Shown: in pieces, positions 7,096 to 16,455 of the stretch
Position numbering within the stretch: the first letter of the stretch is position 1
Layout of the letters: the number at the start of each line of letters is the position of its first letter
Source: PVC group bacterium
Lineage (GTDB): Bacteria; GCA-001730085; JADFSZ01
Direction: 5' to 3'
DNA: 18,614 nucleotides
Assembly: GCA_022560555.1 (NCBI GenBank)
Contig: JADFSZ010000011.1
Location: 1 to 18,614 of the forward strand
Program-made: the position numbers and the translations under genes
Notes under the pieces: model-generated
What the model saw: only the letters and a program-made list of their open reading frames with translations
What the model was told of the DNA's origin: nothing
The model's database searches: none

Positions 7096-7124
7096 TTGCC
7101 AACAGTACCAAAACATGCTAAATT
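7096..7124 (+). promoter_or_regulatory. Candidate sigma-70 promoter of the DUF2934 gene
   Basis: TTGCCA (7096-7101, 5/6) and TAAATT (7119-7124) with ideal 17-bp spacing, about 48 nt before the ATG at 7173. It lies in the 167-bp gap after glgC, which shows no terminator-like stem with a T-run. Confidence 0.5.
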
Positions 7125-7172
7125 TTCGATTCTCATCAATAGGGACTTGAAGGGCGAAGGGGGTGACATAAT

Positions 7173-7409
7173 ATGCGAACAAGAATCATTCGTAAGAGAA
7201 AGACGGAATCAGCCGCGCAGACGAAGAGAAAAATCGCGATCACAAAGACCAACCGTATCAAAAAAATTCGCGGTAACGGTTCATCGGTAAACTTTACCGA
7301 AAAAGTTCAGCAGCAAGCGTACTGGTTGTTTATTGAGCGTGGAAAAGAACATGGCCATGATCAAGAAGACTGGGCCGAAGCAGAAAGACTTGTGAAAGTC
7401 GACACATAG
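7173..7409 (+). CDS. Small DUF2934 protein with a very basic N-terminus
   Basis: 78-residue protein. The C-terminal half (about 44-74, AYWLFIERGKEHGHDQEDWAEAERLV) matches the DUF2934 pattern: aromatic A-Y-W-L, a short Gly-His linker, then D-W-x-E-A-E-R. The N-terminal 34 residues carry 14 Lys/Arg and no acidic residue except one Glu, so the protein is bipartite: a basic tail and an acidic helical domain. The start at ATG 7173 has a strong upstream ribosome site (GAAGGGGGTGA, just before 7166). It lies between glgC and glgP. The function of DUF2934 is unknown to me; the tail could bind nucleic acid or a polyanion. No signal peptide or membrane segment is seen. Confidence 0.75.
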   Translation: MRTRIIRKRKTESAAQTKRKIAITKTNRIKKIRGNGSSVNFTEKVQQQAYWLFIERGKEHGHDQEDWAEAERLVKVDT

Positions 7410-7440
7410 TTTTTTGTATGGATAATGCACATCTTTCCTA

Positions 7441-7526
7441 TTCATCCGCGGAGGGTAAGCGTTTTATAGGGAATCCCTAGAGCCGGAAAAGAGCATCTGA
7501 GGACAAAGGGGGTTTTTACGCCCACC
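7441..7526 (+). promoter_or_regulatory. Possible structured leader of glgP
   Basis: The 117-nt gap before glgP holds a perfect small palindrome TAGGG-AAT-CCCTA (7467-7479). Its only purine-rich ribosome-site candidate, AAAGGGGG (7505-7512), lies 14 nt from the ATG, too far for normal use, and could pair with GCCC at 7520-7523. I recognise no known riboswitch class; this is a pointer, not an identification. Confidence 0.25.
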
Positions 7527-10007
7527 ATGAAAAAAATACAACACAAAAAAATCCTCCTTGAAGCTCACAAAAACGACCCAAAATCTATCGCGGCATCTTT
7601 TCTTTATAATCTGGAGCAGAAATTAGCCAAAGACGAATACTCCGCGACAGAACTGGATTGTTTTTTGGCCTTGGCGTACACCATTCGGGATCGTCTTGTT
7701 TCGAATTGGATCAAGACCCAGCAGTCCTATCACCACAAAAATGTCAAACGTGTTTATTATTTCTCGTTTGAATACCTGATCGGAAGAACGCTCGGCAACA
7801 GTCTTTTGAATCTCGGGCTCGAAGAGACGTGTGACAAGGCGATGAAATTATTAGATTTGGATGTTGATCAGCTGCGGGATGTTGAGGTGGACGCGGCTCT
7901 GGGTAACGGCGGCCTGGGACGGCTCGCGGCCTGTTTTTTAGATTCGATGGCGACGCTGGAAATTCCGTCGCACGCCTATGGTATCCGTTACGAGTACGGG
8001 ATGTTCAACCAGGAGATCCAAAACGGATGGCAGGTTGAAAAACCAGAAGAATGGTTGAAATTTTCCAATCCGTGGGAAATCGCGCGGCCCGAATACACGT
8101 ATCGCGTCAAATTTTACGGAACAACACGCTGCGAAAAACGAAAGAACGGCACATGGGAATTTTTCTGGGAAAACACGGATGATGTGTACGCTCTTCCTTA
8201 CGACACACCGGTCCCCGGATACGCGACCAAGAACGTGAACACGATGCGGCTGTGGGCCGCTGTGGCCACCGAAGAGTTTGATATGGATTATTTTAACAGC
8301 GGCGATTATATGGCCGCGTGTGAAAAGAAGGCCATGACGGAAAATATTTCACGCGTTTTATATCCGAATGATTCCATGTTTGCGGGAAGAGAATTACGTC
8401 TTAAGCAACAGTATTTTTTTGTCACGGCGTCTTTACAGGATATTTTGAGACGGTTTAAAGCCGAAAATAAACACCTGAAATATTTCCCCGACAAGGCCGT
8501 CATTCAGCTCAATGACACTCATCCGGCTGTCGCGATTCCGGAATTGATGCGGATACTGATGGATCAAGAGCTTCTTTCTTGGAATCAGGCCTGGGACATC
8601 ACGATACGGACATTTGCGTATACAAATCATACCATTTTGTCCGAGGCCCTGGAGGCGTGGTCGATTCCTTTGTTTGAGAGGCTGCTGCCCCGGCATATGC
8701 AAATTATTTACGAAATCAATCATCGATTTTTAAAAGAAGTCCTAAAACAATATCCGGGGGACATAGAACGTATCCGGAGGATGTCGCTCATTGAGGAGGA
8801 AGACCCCAAAAGAATCCGCATGGCGCATTTGTCCATTGTCGGATCGCGATCCATCAACGGGGTATCGAAGCTTCACACAAAAATACTCAAAGAAAAAATA
8901 TTCCATGATTTTTATCAATTGTATCCCGAGAGGTTCAACAACAAAACAAACGGGATTACACAACGACGCTGGCTTAAAAAATCTAATCCCCGATTGGCGG
9001 ATCTGATCACCGGAAAAATCGGAAACAAATGGATATCGGATTTATCGTGCTTAAAAAAAATATCCAAGTATGCCGGCAATAAATCCTTTCATAAGGAATG
9101 GCAAAAAATTAAATATGCGAATAAAAAGAGTCTGGCAGATATTATCTACGATACAGTGTCTATTCGTGTGGATCCTAACAGTCTGTTTGACGTTCAGATT
9201 AAACGTTTCCACGAATACAAACGCCAGCTCTTGTTTGCGTTTTACGCCATCGGGATGTACATCCGGATTAAAGAATCGCATGAAAATATTGAAATCCCTC
9301 GCACGTTGATTGTGGCCGGAAAATCAGCTCCGGGATACACATTCGCGAAGCTAGTCATAAAGCTTATTAACAATATCTCGTTTGTGATCAATCAGGACTC
9401 TGATGTAAGGGATCTTTTAAAAGTTGTGTTTTTGCCGAATTACCGGGTGAGTTTGGCCGAAAAAATATTTCCGGCGGCGGAACTCTCGGAACAGATTTCC
9501 ACAGCCGGATTTGAAGCGTCCGGCACGGGTAATATGAAATTTGCCTTGAACGGAGCTCTGACGATCGGTACATTGGATGGAGCGAACATTGAAATACAAG
9601 AAGAAGTGGGTGAAGAAAATATTTTTATATTCGGGCACACGGCCCAAGAGATCGAGGGCTTGAAAAACAAGGGATATCAACCCGAAGGCTTTCTCAAGGA
9701 TTCGCCTCTTTTACAAGAAGTTCTTAAACTCATCCAAGGCGATCTTTTTTGTCCGGGCGAGCCCGGGATTTTTCAGCCGATTGCGGACAGATGTACCCGC
9801 GACGGGGATCCTTACATGGTCTTAGCCGATTTTGACAAATATATTTCCTGTCAGGAGCGTGTTTCAAAAGCCTATCAGGACAAAGATTCTTGGACACGCA
9901 TGTCCATTCAGAATGTGGCTCATATGGGCAAATTTTCGTCTGATCGGACCATCAGAGAATACGCGCATGATATCTGGCACGTCAAACCCTCCCCGGTATC
10001 CAAATAA
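7527..10007 (+). CDS. glgP: Glycogen/starch phosphorylase (GT35)
   Basis: 826-residue PLP-dependent phosphorylase that releases glucose-1-phosphate from alpha-1,4-glucan ends; length is typical of bacterial GlgP/MalP. Signature stretches: FSFEYLIGRTLGNSLLNLG, DAALGNGGLGRLAACFLDS (from 122), YGIRYEYGMFNQ, GTLDGANIEI, and the PLP site EASGTGNMK with the Schiff-base lysine at K671. QIKRFHEYKRQLL and the NDTHP motif are also present. No frameshift or missing motif was seen. The N-terminus is short, as in bacterial enzymes without the animal phosphoserine site. The ATG at 7527 lacks a well-placed ribosome site. It lies between the DUF2934 gene and glgE, and could recycle glucan to glucose-1-phosphate, the shared substrate of GlgC and the GlgM-type enzyme. 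Confidence 0.95.
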   Translation: MKKIQHKKILLEAHKNDPKSIAASFLYNLEQKLAKDEYSATELDCFLALAYTIRDRLVSNWIKTQQSYHHKNVKRVYYFSFEYLIGRTLGNSLLNLGLEETCDKAMKLLDLDVDQLRDVEVDAALGNGGLGRLAACFLDSMATLEIPSHAYGIRYEYGMFNQEIQNGWQVEKPEEWLKFSNPWEIARPEYTYRVKFYGTTRCEKRKNGTWEFFWENTDDVYALPYDTPVPGYATKNVNTMRLWAAVATEEFDMDYFNSGDYMAACEKKAMTENISRVLYPNDSMFAGRELRLKQQYFFVTASLQDILRRFKAENKHLKYFPDKAVIQLNDTHPAVAIPELMRILMDQELLSWNQAWDITIRTFAYTNHTILSEALEAWSIPLFERLLPRHMQIIYEINHRFLKEVLKQYPGDIERIRRMSLIEEEDPKRIRMAHLSIVGSRSINGVSKLHTKILKEKIFHDFYQLYPERFNNKTNGITQRRWLKKSNPRLADLITGKIGNKWISDLSCLKKISKYAGNKSFHKEWQKIKYANKKSLADIIYDTVSIRVDPNSLFDVQIKRFHEYKRQLLFAFYAIGMYIRIKESHENIEIPRTLIVAGKSAPGYTFAKLVIKLINNISFVINQDSDVRDLLKVVFLPNYRVSLAEKIFPAAELSEQISTAGFEASGTGNMKFALNGALTIGTLDGANIEIQEEVGEENIFIFGHTAQEIEGLKNKGYQPEGFLKDSPLLQEVLKLIQGDLFCPGEPGIFQPIADRCTRDGDPYMVLADFDKYISCQERVSKAYQDKDSWTRMSIQNVAHMGKFSSDRTIREYAHDIWHVKPSPVSK

Positions 10008-10023
10008 GCCCATAAATCATCCC

Positions 10024-10051
10024 TTGTTTTAGGACGGAAACCATGTAAAAT
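10024..10051 (+). promoter_or_regulatory. Candidate promoter of the glgE-glgB-GH57-malQ unit
   Basis: TTGTTT (10024-10029), 16 bp, then TAAAAT (10046-10051, 5/6 to -10) in the 79-bp gap between glgP and glgE. The start would fall near 10058, giving a leader of about 30 nt. The -35 matches only its TTG. Confidence 0.4.
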
Positions 10052-10086
10052 ACGGGGCTTAACGGGTCCATACCTAAGGATAGTGC

Positions 10087-12042
10087 ATGGTGTATGAAGG
10101 ACATAAACGCGTTATTATTGAACACCTTAGGCCTCAGATTGACGGCGGCGAATTTCCGATCAAGCGGGTATTGGGCGAGCGAGTCAGGGTGGAGGCGGAT
10201 GTTTTTGCCGATGGGCATGAGCAACTGGCCGTTCTATTGATGTGGCGTCCAATGTCTGCCAAAACCTGGAAGACAAAACCCATGAGACCTCTTGCCAATG
10301 ATGTGTGGAGCGCGTCTTTTGTGTGCGAGGGCTTGGAGCCTTATGAATACACTGTGCGCGGATGGATGGATCATTATGAGACATGGCGCCTCAATTTAAT
10401 AAAAAAGATGGATGTCGGACAAGATATCAGTGTGGATTTAAGAATCGGGGCCGCATTTCTCAAGAAGGGGGTTAAACAAGCCAAAGGAAATAAAAAGAAA
10501 ATTTTAGAATCCATATTTAAAAAATTTAACATGCTCAAAAACGACAAAGCTATTCGTTTGTTTATCCAAAACGAGAAATACAATCAATCCATTCGTGAAT
10601 CTATCACTCCTTCTTTCATAACAGAATATAACAAGAAGCTTCAAGTTAAAGTTCATCGAACACGTGCCTTATTTAGCTCCTGGTACGAATTGTTTCCCCG
10701 CTCGACGAAAGAAAATTCACTCCAACACGGCACTTTTAAAGATTGTGAAAAGATTTTGCCCGATATCGCGGCTATGGGATTTGATGTTGTGTATTTTCCT
10801 CCGATCCATCCGATCGGTGTGACAAACCGCAAGGGAAAAAATAACGTGCTTGGGGCCGCGTCCGGTGATCCGGGCAGTCCGTGGGCCATTGGGAGCGCCG
10901 AAGGCGGACACAAATCGGTTCATCCCGAACTCGGCACAATAAAAGATTTTAGACGTCTTGTGAAAAAAACAAAATCCCTCGGTATGGAGATAGCTTTGGA
11001 TCTAGCGTTTCAGTGCTCACCGGATCATCCGTACGAAAACGAGCATCCCGAGTGGTTCAAATGGCGTCCGGACGGGACGGTGCAGTACGCTGAAAATCCT
11101 CCCAAAAAATATGAAGATATTATTCCTTTTAATTTTGAGACCCGGGATCAAAAAAATCTATGGAAGGAGCTCAAAAGCATTGTGGATTTTTGGATCGAGA
11201 AAGGTGTGCGCATTTTTCGTGTGGACAATCCGCACACAAAGCCGTATGTCTTTTGGCAGTGGCTGTTGGGGGAAGTTGAAAAATCACATCCTGATGTGAT
11301 TTTTCTCGCTGAGGCCTTTACCCGGCCCAAGATTATGCGTCATTTGGCCAAACTGGGATTTCACCAGTCTTATACTTATTTTACGTGGCGCACGACCAAA
11401 AAAGAATTTATCAAATATTTGACAGAGTTAACAAAAACAGAAGCTAAGGAATACTTTCGGCCGAATTTTTGGCCGAATACGCCGGATATTTTATCCATTT
11501 ATCTGCAGAACGCTGATCGAGCCGCTTTTGTGATCCGGCTTGTTTTGGCCGCGACCATGAGTAGTAATTACGGCATCTATGGGCCTGCGTATGAGTTGTG
11601 CGAAAATCAGCCTACTCCCGGTAAAGAAGAGTATGCGGATAATGAAAAGTATGAAATTAAGGATTGGCGCCTGGGGGCGGCGGATTCCATGAGGCCTTTT
11701 ATTACACAATTGAATCATATCCGTCGGAAGTATGATGCGTTTCAAACGACAAGAAACATTCGATTTCATCGATCTGAGAGCGAACACATATTATGCTATT
11801 CAAAAATGAGCCGGGACACCGCGGAAATTTTTATTGTGGTTGTCAATTTAGATCCCCAGGGCACGCAGTCAGGCTGGGTTGACATCCCCGTTTTAGATTG
11901 GGGATTTGATAAGGATCGACCCTATCAAGTTGAAGATGTTTTAACGGAAGTCAAAACCACGTGGACGAACGAGCGCAATATTGTGAAGCTCGATCCACGG
12001 AAGTGTCCCGCGCAAATTTTCAGGTTGGAAAAAATTTCCTAA
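10087..12042 (+). CDS. glgE: Alpha-1,4-glucan:maltose-1-phosphate maltosyltransferase
   Basis: 651-residue GH13_3 enzyme that transfers maltosyl units from maltose-1-phosphate to alpha-1,4-glucan. The N-terminal beta-sandwich shows the family opening HKRVIIEHLRPQIDGGEFPIKRVLGE (6-31, VEADVFADGHE following); a helical region lies at about 125-190; the barrel begins near WYELFPRS (199-206) with MGFDVVYFPPIHPIGVTNRKGKNN (230-253). Catalytic residues are intact: nucleophile D380 in FRVDNPHTKP and acid/base E409 in FLAEAFTRP. Their 29-residue spacing equals that of Streptomyces GlgE (D394/E423). Length matches the family (about 660-700). AAGGA (10076-10080) precedes the ATG. A TreS/Pep2 pair, the other usual maltose-1-phosphate source, is not in the window, so the divergent GlgM-type synthase is the likely supplier. 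Confidence 0.95.
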   Translation: MVYEGHKRVIIEHLRPQIDGGEFPIKRVLGERVRVEADVFADGHEQLAVLLMWRPMSAKTWKTKPMRPLANDVWSASFVCEGLEPYEYTVRGWMDHYETWRLNLIKKMDVGQDISVDLRIGAAFLKKGVKQAKGNKKKILESIFKKFNMLKNDKAIRLFIQNEKYNQSIRESITPSFITEYNKKLQVKVHRTRALFSSWYELFPRSTKENSLQHGTFKDCEKILPDIAAMGFDVVYFPPIHPIGVTNRKGKNNVLGAASGDPGSPWAIGSAEGGHKSVHPELGTIKDFRRLVKKTKSLGMEIALDLAFQCSPDHPYENEHPEWFKWRPDGTVQYAENPPKKYEDIIPFNFETRDQKNLWKELKSIVDFWIEKGVRIFRVDNPHTKPYVFWQWLLGEVEKSHPDVIFLAEAFTRPKIMRHLAKLGFHQSYTYFTWRTTKKEFIKYLTELTKTEAKEYFRPNFWPNTPDILSIYLQNADRAAFVIRLVLAATMSSNYGIYGPAYELCENQPTPGKEEYADNEKYEIKDWRLGAADSMRPFITQLNHIRRKYDAFQTTRNIRFHRSESEHILCYSKMSRDTAEIFIVVVNLDPQGTQSGWVDIPVLDWGFDKDRPYQVEDVLTEVKTTWTNERNIVKLDPRKCPAQIFRLEKIS

Positions 12043-12062
12043 TTCAAAAATCAAACGTTATT

Positions 12063-14003
12063 ATGAATCAAAAGCCGAGCAACAGTACGGGTGTTCAACA
12101 CGGTATCAGCCGTTTGACGGATGAAGATATTTTTTTATTTAAAAGCGGATCACACTTTCGCCTTTATGACAAATTGGGGGCCCATGTGATGGAGGTTGAC
12201 GGAGTCAAGGGGACCTTGTTTTCGGTATGGGCCCCGAGCGCGAAGGCTGTATCGGTAATCGGAGATTTTAACGCTTGGAATCCCACGGGACATCCGCTCA
12301 GTGTTCGCTGGGATGAATCGGGTATTTGGGAAGGGTTTGTTTCCGGAGTCAAGACAGGGATGTGCTACAAATATCGCGTTGAGTCCTGTAACGGTGATTT
12401 TACGGTTGATAAAGGTGATCCGTACGCTTATCTCTGGGAAGTACCGCCCAAAACAGCCTCGGTAGTTTGGAATCTTGAGTATGAGTGGCAGGATCAATCT
12501 TGGATGAACAAGCGAAAGGATCGAAACGCGCTCAACAGCCCCATGTCTGTTTATGAAGTGCATTTAGGGTCATGGAAACGAAAACCTGACAATCCGTTTC
12601 ATTCGCTTTCGTACCGTGAATTAGCCGAAGAGCTTCCCTAATATGTGAAAGACATGGGATTTACACATGTCGAATTGATGCCTGTGATGGAGCATCCGTT
12701 TTTTGGATCCTGGGGATATCAAGTCACGGGGTATTTTTCTCCGTCGAACAGATACGGAACGCCTCAGGATTTTATGTTTTTGGTCGACAGCTTTCATCAG
12801 AAGGATATTGGTGTGATCGTCGATTGGGTTCCGTCGCATTTTCCTTCGGATGAGCATGGACTCGTGTATTTTGACGGAACACATCTTTACGAACACGCCG
12901 ATTCGAAAAAGGGGTTTCACCCGGACTGGAGCAGTTATATTTACAATTACGGACGGAACGAGGTGAGAGCGTTTCTTGTGAGCAACGCCGTTTTTTGGCT
13001 GGATAAATACCATATCGACGGGCTGCGCGTGGACGCGGTGGCCTCATTGCTGTATTTAGATTATTCGAGAAAAGAAGGCGAGTGGATTCCCAATGAATAT
13101 GGCGGCCGCGAAAATTTAGAGGCGATCCATTTCTTAAAAACATTAAACGAAGAAGTATATTCATCTTTTCCGGATGTGCAGATGATTGCTGAAGAATCCA
13201 CCGCGTGGCCGATGGTATCCCGTCCGACGTATTTAGGCGGCCTCGGATTTGGTCTCAAATGGAACATGGGCTGGATGAATGACACGCTTCGGTATTTCTC
13301 GAAGGATCCTATTTATCGAAAACATCATCATAACGAATTAACGTTCAGTATGATTTACGCGTTTACGGAAAATTTTGTTTTGTCAATTTCGCATGATGAA
13401 ATGGTGCACGGAAAAAGATCATTGCTTAATAAAATGCCCGGGGATGATTGGCAAAAATTCGCTAATGTGCGGCTTCTTTTCGGTTACATGTTTTCTCACC
13501 CGGGAAAGAAACTGCTTTTTATGGGGTCTGAATTCGGCCAATGGGACGAGTGGAACCATGACGGGAGTTTGGACTGGTATTTATTGGAAACGCCACGGCA
13601 CGCCCATCTGCAAAGAACGCTAAAGGATCTGAATGCTATTTACAAGAGCCATCCGAGTTTGTATGAGGATGATTTTACGTCGGAAGGTTTTGAATGGATT
13701 GACGGCGGTGATTGGGAGTCGAGTATTATTTGTTTTTTAAGAAAGGACAAATTGGCTCGTGAGAAAATTATGTCTGTCTGTAATTTCACGCCGACCCCTC
13801 GCCATGATTATCGCGTGGGTGTAACTGACAGCGGGGAATGGGAGCAATTGTTTAACAGTGACGACACGAAATATGGCGGAAGCGGACTTGGAAATCCAAA
13901 AACTCTCATCGCCGAAGAACATGCTTGGCACGGACGGGATTTTTCCTTAGTGCTCACGCTGCCTCCTTTGTCAGTGATGTGGTTTAAAAAACAAATAAAA
14001 TAA
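12063..14003 (+). pseudogene. glgB: 1,4-alpha-glucan branching enzyme, interrupted by one in-frame TAA
   Basis: The frame encodes a typical GH13_9 branching enzyme of 646 sense codons, broken by one TAA at 12639-12641 (codon 193). It lies in the conserved stretch RELAEELP[18 protein letters not shown], at the start of the catalytic barrel; both sides are in the same frame. The upstream part carries the CBM48 domain (about 45-140: GTLFSVWAPSAKAVSVIGDFNAWNP). Downstream, all GH13 regions are intact: [14 protein letters not shown] with nucleophile D324, IAEEST with acid/base E377 (spacing 53 as in E. coli GlgB), and [10 protein letters not shown]. One base change (for example GAA to TAA) explains it. 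A restart at GTG 12645 or ATG 12654 would lack CBM48. The ATG at 12063 has a weak ribosome site 20 nt after glgE. It could be a recent nonsense mutation or a sequence error; readthrough is less likely because TAAT is a strong stop context. Confidence 0.85.
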
Positions 14004-14016
14004 ATAAGTGGGTCGC

Positions 14017-16452
14017 ATGAGTCGTAAAAATATATGTATTCACGGACATTTTTATCAACCTCCGAGAGAAAATCCATGGCTCAATGAAGTGGAGCTTCAG
14101 GAGTCGGCCTACCCCTATCACGATTGGAATGATCGTATTACGGCCGAATGTTATTCCCGCAATGCCGCGTCGCGTATTTTAGGTTCGGACGGGCGTATCA
14201 TTGACATCGTTAACAATTACTCCCGGATGAGTTTTAATTTTGGCCCCACCTTGCTCCAATGGATGAAAAAAAAGAAGCCGGATGTTTACGAGGCGATTCT
14301 TCAGGCGGACAAGGAAAGCCAAAAACGGTTTTCCGGACACGGATCAGCGATCGCTCAAGCCTACAATCACATGATCATGCCTTTGGGGAACGACCGGGAT
14401 CGATGGACCCAGGTTGTTTGGGGCATTCGGGATTTTCAAGAGCATTTCAAAAGAGATCCCGAGGGCATGTGGCTTCCCGAGACGGCAGTGAATACCCCGA
14501 CATTAGAAGTTTTGGCCGAGAATGGAATAAAATTTACAATTTTGTCTCCCTCTCAAGCAAAGCGTGTCAGAAAGATGGGGGAGAAGTTCTTGGAAAACAC
14601 CGAGGGAGCTAAAGTAAATCCACGGCAGCCGTATTTGTGTCATCTTCCTTCGGGGCAGAGCATCGTTTTGTTTTTTTATGACGCTCCCGTGGCTCAAGCG
14701 ATCGCGTTTGAGCATTTACTTAAGGACGGGGAGCAGTTTGCCAACCGGCTTTTAAACGCGTTTGGCTCTGATGATACAATGTCAAGTTTGGTTCATGTGG
14801 CTACCGATGGAGAAACATACGGACACCATCATGATTTTGGTGAGATGGCTTTGTCGTACGCCCTGTATCAAATTGAACAAAACCCGGATGTGGATTTGAC
14901 GGTTTACGGAGAATATCTCGAGAAAAATCCTCCCGAGTGGGAGGCAGAAATACTCGAAGACACGGCGTGGAGTTGTTCTCATGGGGTGGGACGTTGGAAA
15001 AACGATTGCGGATGTTCAAGCGGACAGCATCCTGAATGGAATCAATTGTGGCGTGAGCCATTACGAAACGCTTTTGACTGGTTGAGAGAAGCTTTAGCAC
15101 AATTATATGAGACTAAGATGAGTTCCTATGTTTCAGATCCGTGGGATGTGCGGAATCAATATGTTGACGTAATATTGAGACGTGATGCAAAAGCAGCCGG
15201 CGGGTTCTTAAAAAAACACGCAAACCGGACATTAGAAAAAGATGATTATTCTCAGATGCTTCAGCTGTTAGAGATGTCTCATCATGCCATGTTGATGTAC
15301 ACCAGCTGCGGATGGTTTTTTGATGAAGTGACCGGGATTGAGACGATGCAGAATCTTTTTTACGCGGCACGGGCCATGCAGCTCGCTCAAAATTTGACGG
15401 GGCATTCCTTTGAAGACGAATTCATCCCTCTCTTGGAGAAGGTTCCCAGCAATGCCGCGGAATATAAAAATGCGGCTGAGGCGTATCAGTCAATTGTTCA
15501 GCCTGCTGTACTGGATTTGCTGCGTGTGGGCGGACATTACGCGGTCTCCAGCCTTTTTTCTGACTATCCTGATCGGATTCAAATTTTTAGTTACATGGCC
15601 GAATCCGATTCTCACAAAGTATTGGAAGCGGGAAAGCACCGGCTGGCTTTTGGCAAAACCAAACTTGTGTCTGATATTACGTGGGAAGAACGTTTGGTCA
15701 CGTTTGCGATATTGCATTTAGGTGAGCACAATCTTTGGGGAGGTGTCCGGGATTATCAGGATGACACAGCTTTTCATAAGATGTGTGAAGAGATCAGCCT
15801 GGTTTTCGAAAAAGGGGATGTCACACGGATGATTCAACTGATGGATAAACATTTTGGAAGTCACAGTTATTCATTCCGGCATCTTTTTCGTGATGAACAA
15901 AGAAAAATTATGGAACATGTCTTAGATAAATCGCGAGCGGAAGTTGAACATGCTTTAGCACAAGTCTATCGAAATCATTATCCTGTGATGCAAGCCGTAA
16001 GACAGCTTGGACTTCCCTTACCCAAAGCTCTCAAGATGACGAGTGAGTGTATCATTCACACGGAATTAAGAAAGATTCTTGAAAATAATGATCTTGATTT
16101 CGATGCCCTCGATCGAACGGTTGACGGAGTCAAAAATCTTTCGGTTGATCTTGATAAGATTACCCTTAATTATCTTGTGACCCGGTGTATTACGCGGATG
16201 ATGGAGAAGTGGTGTGATACACCCGAAGACACAATTCAAATGAAAAGCATGATCCGGTTTTTGGAAAAAATTCGGTTGATTCAGCTTGTGCCGAATTTGT
16301 GGAGGGCACAAAATTTATGTTTTTGGGTCGCGAAAAAAATGTATCAGCAATGCGAAGCCGGAGTCGATGAGGGAGATTTCGTGCGCCGGGAATGGTGCCA
16401 AGCGTTCTCGGAGCTGCTTGAGCGTCTTTATATTAAACTACGGGAAAAGTGA
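14017..16452 (+). CDS. GH57 family glycoside hydrolase/transferase with DUF3536 C-terminus
   Basis: 811-residue protein of the COG1449 alpha-amylase/alpha-mannosidase type. The N-terminal GH57 barrel shows region 1 HGHFYQPPRENPW (H9, H11), GMWLPETAV with E155 as likely nucleophile, and ATDGETYGHHHDFGEMAL with D264 as likely acid/base. A Cys-rich stretch WSCSHGVGRWKNDCGCSSGQH follows (about 308-330), then a long helical C-terminal region of the DUF3536 kind (from about residue 350). No signal peptide is seen, so it acts in the cytoplasm. The start is ATG 14017, 13 nt after the glgB stop; GTG 14008 has no ribosome site. The position between glgB and malQ points to alpha-glucan processing. Whether it is an amylase, debranching enzyme or branching enzyme cannot be read from sequence; no GH13 debranching enzyme (GlgX) is in the window. 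Confidence 0.85.
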   Translation: MSRKNICIHGHFYQPPRENPWLNEVELQESAYPYHDWNDRITAECYSRNAASRILGSDGRIIDIVNNYSRMSFNFGPTLLQWMKKKKPDVYEAILQADKESQKRFSGHGSAIAQAYNHMIMPLGNDRDRWTQVVWGIRDFQEHFKRDPEGMWLPETAVNTPTLEVLAENGIKFTILSPSQAKRVRKMGEKFLENTEGAKVNPRQPYLCHLPSGQSIVLFFYDAPVAQAIAFEHLLKDGEQFANRLLNAFGSDDTMSSLVHVATDGETYGHHHDFGEMALSYALYQIEQNPDVDLTVYGEYLEKNPPEWEAEILEDTAWSCSHGVGRWKNDCGCSSGQHPEWNQLWREPLRNAFDWLREALAQLYETKMSSYVSDPWDVRNQYVDVILRRDAKAAGGFLKKHANRTLEKDDYSQMLQLLEMSHHAMLMYTSCGWFFDEVTGIETMQNLFYAARAMQLAQNLTGHSFEDEFIPLLEKVPSNAAEYKNAAEAYQSIVQPAVLDLLRVGGHYAVSSLFSDYPDRIQIFSYMAESDSHKVLEAGKHRLAFGKTKLVSDITWEERLVTFAILHLGEHNLWGGVRDYQDDTAFHKMCEEISLVFEKGDVTRMIQLMDKHFGSHSYSFRHLFRDEQRKIMEHVLDKSRAEVEHALAQVYRNHYPVMQAVRQLGLPLPKALKMTSECIIHTELRKILENNDLDFDALDRTVDGVKNLSVDLDKITLNYLVTRCITRMMEKWCDTPEDTIQMKSMIRFLEKIRLIQLVPNLWRAQNLCFWVAKKMYQQCEAGVDEGDFVRREWCQAFSELLERLYIKLREK

Positions 16453-16455
16453 TTC

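Noticed and set aside
7441-7526. Known riboswitch (c-di-AMP, c-di-GMP, cobalamin, TPP) in front of glgP
   Set aside because: None of the conserved core strings of these classes could be matched.
12639-12641. Reassignment or programmed readthrough of TAA in glgB
   Set aside because: TAA is the normal stop of most neighbouring genes and is followed by T, an efficient termination context.
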